In this document: positions 6,075 to 7,963 of the stretch, piece by piece
Position numbering within the stretch: the first letter of the stretch is position 1
How the letters are laid out: each line of letters begins with the position of its first letter
NCBI GenBank assembly: GCA_003211335.1
Contig: QCTA01000036.1
Coordinates: 1 to 7,963 of the forward strand
DNA: 7,963 nucleotides
Direction of reading: 5' to 3'
From: Prochlorococcus sp. AG-670-O11
Lineage (GTDB): Bacteria; Cyanobacteriota; Cyanobacteriia; PCC-6307; Cyanobiaceae
Notes under the pieces: model-generated
Told to the model about the DNA's origin: nothing
What the model saw: only the letters and a program-made list of their open reading frames with translations
The model's database searches: none
Made by a program: the position numbers and the translations under genes

Positions 6075-6628
6075 TTTATAATTTTTTTGTAAATTCCATA
6101 AACTATTTGTTTTGCAACTTCTTCAACATCTTCTTTATTAACCTCAACTCTTAAGTCAGCCTGAGAATATAAATTTTTTCTAGATTGAAAAATTTGGTGA
6201 TATAAATCACTTAAATCTTTTCCCTGTAATAGAGGTCTATTTTCAATATCTTTTTTCAACCTCTCAAGAGCAATCTCTTGCTTTGTGTCAATCCAAATAA
6301 TAATTCCTTGCCTTAAAACACCCCAGTTTTCTGGTTTAGAAATAATTCCTCCACCAGTAGAAACGATTAAAGAAGGGATTTTAATTGTTTCTTTTAAGCA
6401 ATTTGTTTCTAGTTCTCGGAATGCTTTTTCTCCATCTTCCTGGAATATTTCATTAATTGTTTTTTTTGCTATCTTCTCTATTAGTTTATCCAGATCAATA
6501 TACTTATACCTCAATAACTCGGCTAATACTGGACCAGTTTTAGATTTACCACTAGCCATCATACCTATCAAATATATACTTCTTCCTTTAATTATTTTGT
6601 TTGTTTTCTCAATAATAGATTTTTCCAT
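6071..6628 (-). CDS. aroK: Shikimate kinase
   Basis: A 185-aa cytoplasmic enzyme that phosphorylates shikimate at the 3-position with ATP in the chorismate/aromatic amino acid pathway. The Walker A loop is GMMASGKS (residues 22-29), with Ala25 where most shikimate kinases have Gly and Lys30 where Thr is usual. D45-L-D47 matches the Mg/shikimate aspartates, FRELE gives Arg71, STGGG the substrate-binding glycines 91-93, RPLL the lid Arg130, and SRKNLY Arg149, so all key residues are present. An N-terminal extension of about 15 residues precedes the first strand. Start ATG at 6628. A TATACT lies 11 nt upstream. Its stop codon overlaps the CRR7 stop (convergent); it is transcribed alone, divergently from the pterin synthase gene. 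Confidence 0.94.
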   Translation of the reverse strand: MEKSIIEKTNKIIKGRSIYLIGMMASGKSKTGPVLAELLRYKYIDLDKLIEKIAKKTINEIFQEDGEKAFRELETNCLKETIKIPSLIVSTGGGIISKPENWGVLRQGIIIWIDTKQEIALERLKKDIENRPLLQGKDLSDLYHQIFQSRKNLYSQADLRVEVNKEDVEEVAKQIVYGIYKKIIN

Positions 6629-6639
6629 ACAGACAAAAG

Positions 6640-6645
6640 AGTATA
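6640..6645 (-). promoter_or_regulatory. Candidate -10 box for aroK
   Basis: The minus strand reads TATACT at 6645-6640 (5/6 to TATAAT), ending 11 nt before the ATG at 6628. Transcription would start at about 6633, leaving a leader of about 5 nt. There is no good -35 at 16-18 nt. The whole intergenic region is only 50 bp and AT-rich, so this is tentative. Confidence 0.35.
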
Positions 6646-6661
6646 TAAAACCTTAAGATAG

Positions 6662-6667
6662 TATTAT
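6662..6667 (+). promoter_or_regulatory. Candidate -10 box for the pterin synthase gene
   Basis: TATTAT (5/6 to consensus) ends 11 nt before the ATG at 6679, so start would be at about 6674 with a leader of about 5 nt. No -35 or extended TG is visible. It is noted because the spacing to the start codon matches that seen at crtQ and aroK. Confidence 0.25.
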
Positions 6668-6678
6668 TACAGACATTT

Positions 6679-7599
6679 ATGACTTTTACACATACCAAAC
6701 CATTACATGGCCAGGGGCGTGAATGCGTCATAACTCGACGTGCCTGTTTTAGTTCGAGTCATCGTTATTGGCTTCCTGAAAAAAGCTCAGAAGATAATTT
6801 CTCTCTTTTTGGGAAATGTAGTATAGCTCCAGGACATGGCCATAATTACGAACTTATCGTATCAATGGGGGGCAAACTTGACTCGGATGGAATGGTCCTT
6901 AATCTTTCTGATGTAAAACATTCTATTAAGAGTAAGGTCACTGGACAATTAGATTTTCGTTTTTTAAATGACGTATGGCCTGAATTTAATATTCATAGTC
7001 AAGAAGGCATTCTTCCAACGACTGAGGCTCTAGTTAAAGTTATCTGGAATCGTTTAAAAGATGAACTACCTCTCACAAGTTTAAGACTTTATGAAAGCCC
7101 AACTTTATGGGCAGATTACTATGGAAAAAACATGGAAGCTTTATTAACAATTCAAAGTCATTTTAATGCTGCTCACCGATTAGCAAAAGATGATATTTCT
7201 CTTGATGAAAACAAGAAGATTTATGGGAAATGTGCCAGAGTTAATGGACATGGACATAATTATTTTCTCGATGTAACTGTCCGAGGAAAAATTGATCCAA
7301 GAACTGGGATGATATGTGATTTACCTTCATTACAAGCAATTATTGATGATCTTATAGTTGAACCGTTTGATCATACTTTCTTAAACAAAGATATCGAATA
7401 TTTTAAAACTTGCGTCCCAACATGTGAAAATATTGCACTACACATTGCTGATACTCTCTCATCTCCGATTAAAAAAATTGGAACAAATCTGCACAAGATA
7501 AAACTTCAAGAGAGCCCAAATAATGCTGCGGAAATTTATGTTGAACAAAGCGTACCAAATTCTTTGCAAAGAAATCTTACTAACTCTTTAGTTGCTTAA
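6679..7599 (+). CDS. Tandem two-domain 6-pyruvoyltetrahydropterin synthase/QueD-family protein
   Basis: A 306-aa protein made of two consecutive PTPS/QueD domains (about residues 15-150 and 155-295), each roughly the length of a normal single-domain enzyme. Family members act on 7,8-dihydroneopterin triphosphate to form 6-pyruvoyl- or 6-carboxytetrahydropterin at a zinc site. Domain 1 has zinc ligands His28, His53 and His55 (GHGHNY), Cys47 (FGKCS), Asp92 and pterin-binding Glu139, but the catalytic Asp-His pair reads Asp92-Phe93. Domain 2 has His166, His191 and His193, Cys185, an intact Asp231-His232 and Glu278. Domain 2 is thus predicted active, domain 1 impaired. Domain 1 GMVLNLSD resembles PTPS, whereas domain 2 GMICDLPS is more QueD-like, so PTPS versus QueD activity is open. 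ATG at 6679 is used. A RibD-type reductase follows after 2 nt, suggesting a pterin-modifying operon. Confidence 0.9.
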   Translation: MTFTHTKPLHGQGRECVITRRACFSSSHRYWLPEKSSEDNFSLFGKCSIAPGHGHNYELIVSMGGKLDSDGMVLNLSDVKHSIKSKVTGQLDFRFLNDVWPEFNIHSQEGILPTTEALVKVIWNRLKDELPLTSLRLYESPTLWADYYGKNMEALLTIQSHFNAAHRLAKDDISLDENKKIYGKCARVNGHGHNYFLDVTVRGKIDPRTGMICDLPSLQAIIDDLIVEPFDHTFLNKDIEYFKTCVPTCENIALHIADTLSSPIKKIGTNLHKIKLQESPNNAAEIYVEQSVPNSLQRNLTNSLVA

Positions 7600-7601
7600 G
7601 C

Positions 7602-7963
7602 TTGAATACTCCAAGCATAGCGATCATTATCGCTTCTAGTTTAGATGGAAGGATTGCCTTCCCAAGTGGAGGAGAATCTCATCTTGGAAGTAAGGAAGAT
7701 AGAAGGATGCTAGATGAAAACTTATCAATAGTTGACGCTACCATTTTTGGATTGGGAACTCTAAAAGCTCATCAAAGTACATATTTAGTAAAAAATCATT
7801 GTAAAAATGGCGAAATAAAAATTTCAAAAAATCAACCTATTTCTATAGTCGCCTCCAATAGCAAAAAATTTAAAAAAGATTGGAATTATTTCAATCAACC
7901 AATTAAAAGATGGTTAATCAGCTCTAATAAAAAAGATGCAATAGAGAGTAAAGATTTTGATAA
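7602..7963 (+). CDS. RibD C-terminal-type (DHFR-fold) reductase, N-terminal part (cut by window end)
   Basis: The first 120 codons are present and open to the window edge. IAIIIASSLDGRIAFPSGG (residues 6-24) is the first strand and NADPH/substrate loop of the RibD C-terminal reductase family. It is followed by SHLGSKEDRRML (26-37) and DATIFGLGTLKAHQSTYL (45-62), the conserved DAxxxGxGTxxA signature. No deaminase domain precedes it, so it is a stand-alone reductase rather than bifunctional RibD. The family includes pyrimidine reductases of riboflavin synthesis and DHFR-like pterin reductases. TTG at 7602, 2 nt after the pterin synthase stop, is the only sensible start, since there is no ATG or GTG before the conserved strand. 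The tight coupling favours a reductase acting on pterins, which is inference; a riboflavin role remains possible. Confidence 0.8.
   Translation, partial: MNTPSIAIIIASSLDGRIAFPSGGESHLGSKEDRRMLDENLSIVDATIFGLGTLKAHQSTYLVKNHCKNGEIKISKNQPISIVASNSKKFKKDWNYFNQPIKRWLISSNKKDAIESKDFD

Noticed and set aside
6285..6656. Plus-strand open frame of 123 codons opposite aroK, hydrophobic in parts
   Set aside because: Antisense to aroK, whose catalytic motifs are all intact. The hydrophobic stretches are what AT-rich antisense codons produce.
1..7963. Mobile elements, CRISPR, tRNA/rRNA, phage or defence genes
   Set aside because: No repeats of array type, transposase or integrase motifs, cloverleaf sequences or defence domains were seen. 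Coding and base composition look uniform across the window.

Overview
The window is about 30% GC and holds a densely packed set of cyanobacterial core genes. The gene content is a zeta-carotene desaturase of the plant/cyanobacterial type, a CRR7-type protein linked to the photosynthetic NDH complex, a Ycf33/DUF751 membrane protein, an LpxB-related glycosyltransferase and tetrapyrrole synthesis. Together with the very low GC and near-absent intergenic space, this points to a high-light-adapted Prochlorococcus or a close relative. That assignment rests on recognised protein families and composition; no search was run.

Layout. (1) Positions 1-931, minus strand: an operon running IscA/SufA-like Fe-S carrier, TPR protein, then the LpxB-related glycosyltransferase, which is cut by the window start. 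(2) 1030-2957, plus strand: crtQ/zds followed 2 nt later by an SRPBCC (polyketide-cyclase-like) protein. A 98-bp intergenic region separates blocks 1 and 2 and carries divergent promoter candidates, including an extended -10 almost on top of the crtQ GTG start. (3) 2950-4341, minus strand: small DUF751 membrane protein, rbfA, hemD, tightly packed. (4) 4396-5121, plus: a GST-family protein. (5) 5108-5818, minus: an exported, probably DUF6816, protein. (6) 5817-6074, plus: the CRR7-like gene, whose start codon overlaps that of gene 5 and whose stop codon overlaps that of aroK. (7) 6071-6628, minus: shikimate kinase. (8) 6679-7963, plus: a tandem two-domain PTPS/QueD-type pterin synthase followed 2 nt later by a RibD C-terminal-type reductase, cut by the window end.

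Functionally this is housekeeping and photosynthesis support: carotenoid synthesis, uroporphyrinogen III (haem/chlorophyll precursor), 30S ribosome maturation, Fe-S assembly, aromatic synthesis and pterin metabolism. I see no mobile element, CRISPR array, toxin-antitoxin pair, phage gene, tRNA or rRNA. The points most worth a second look are the doubly overlapped CRR7 gene, the tandem PTPS protein with one apparently degraded active site beside a DHFR-fold reductase, and -10 boxes lying only 10-11 nt upstream of several start codons. I do not see evidence for an entirely new multi-gene system.
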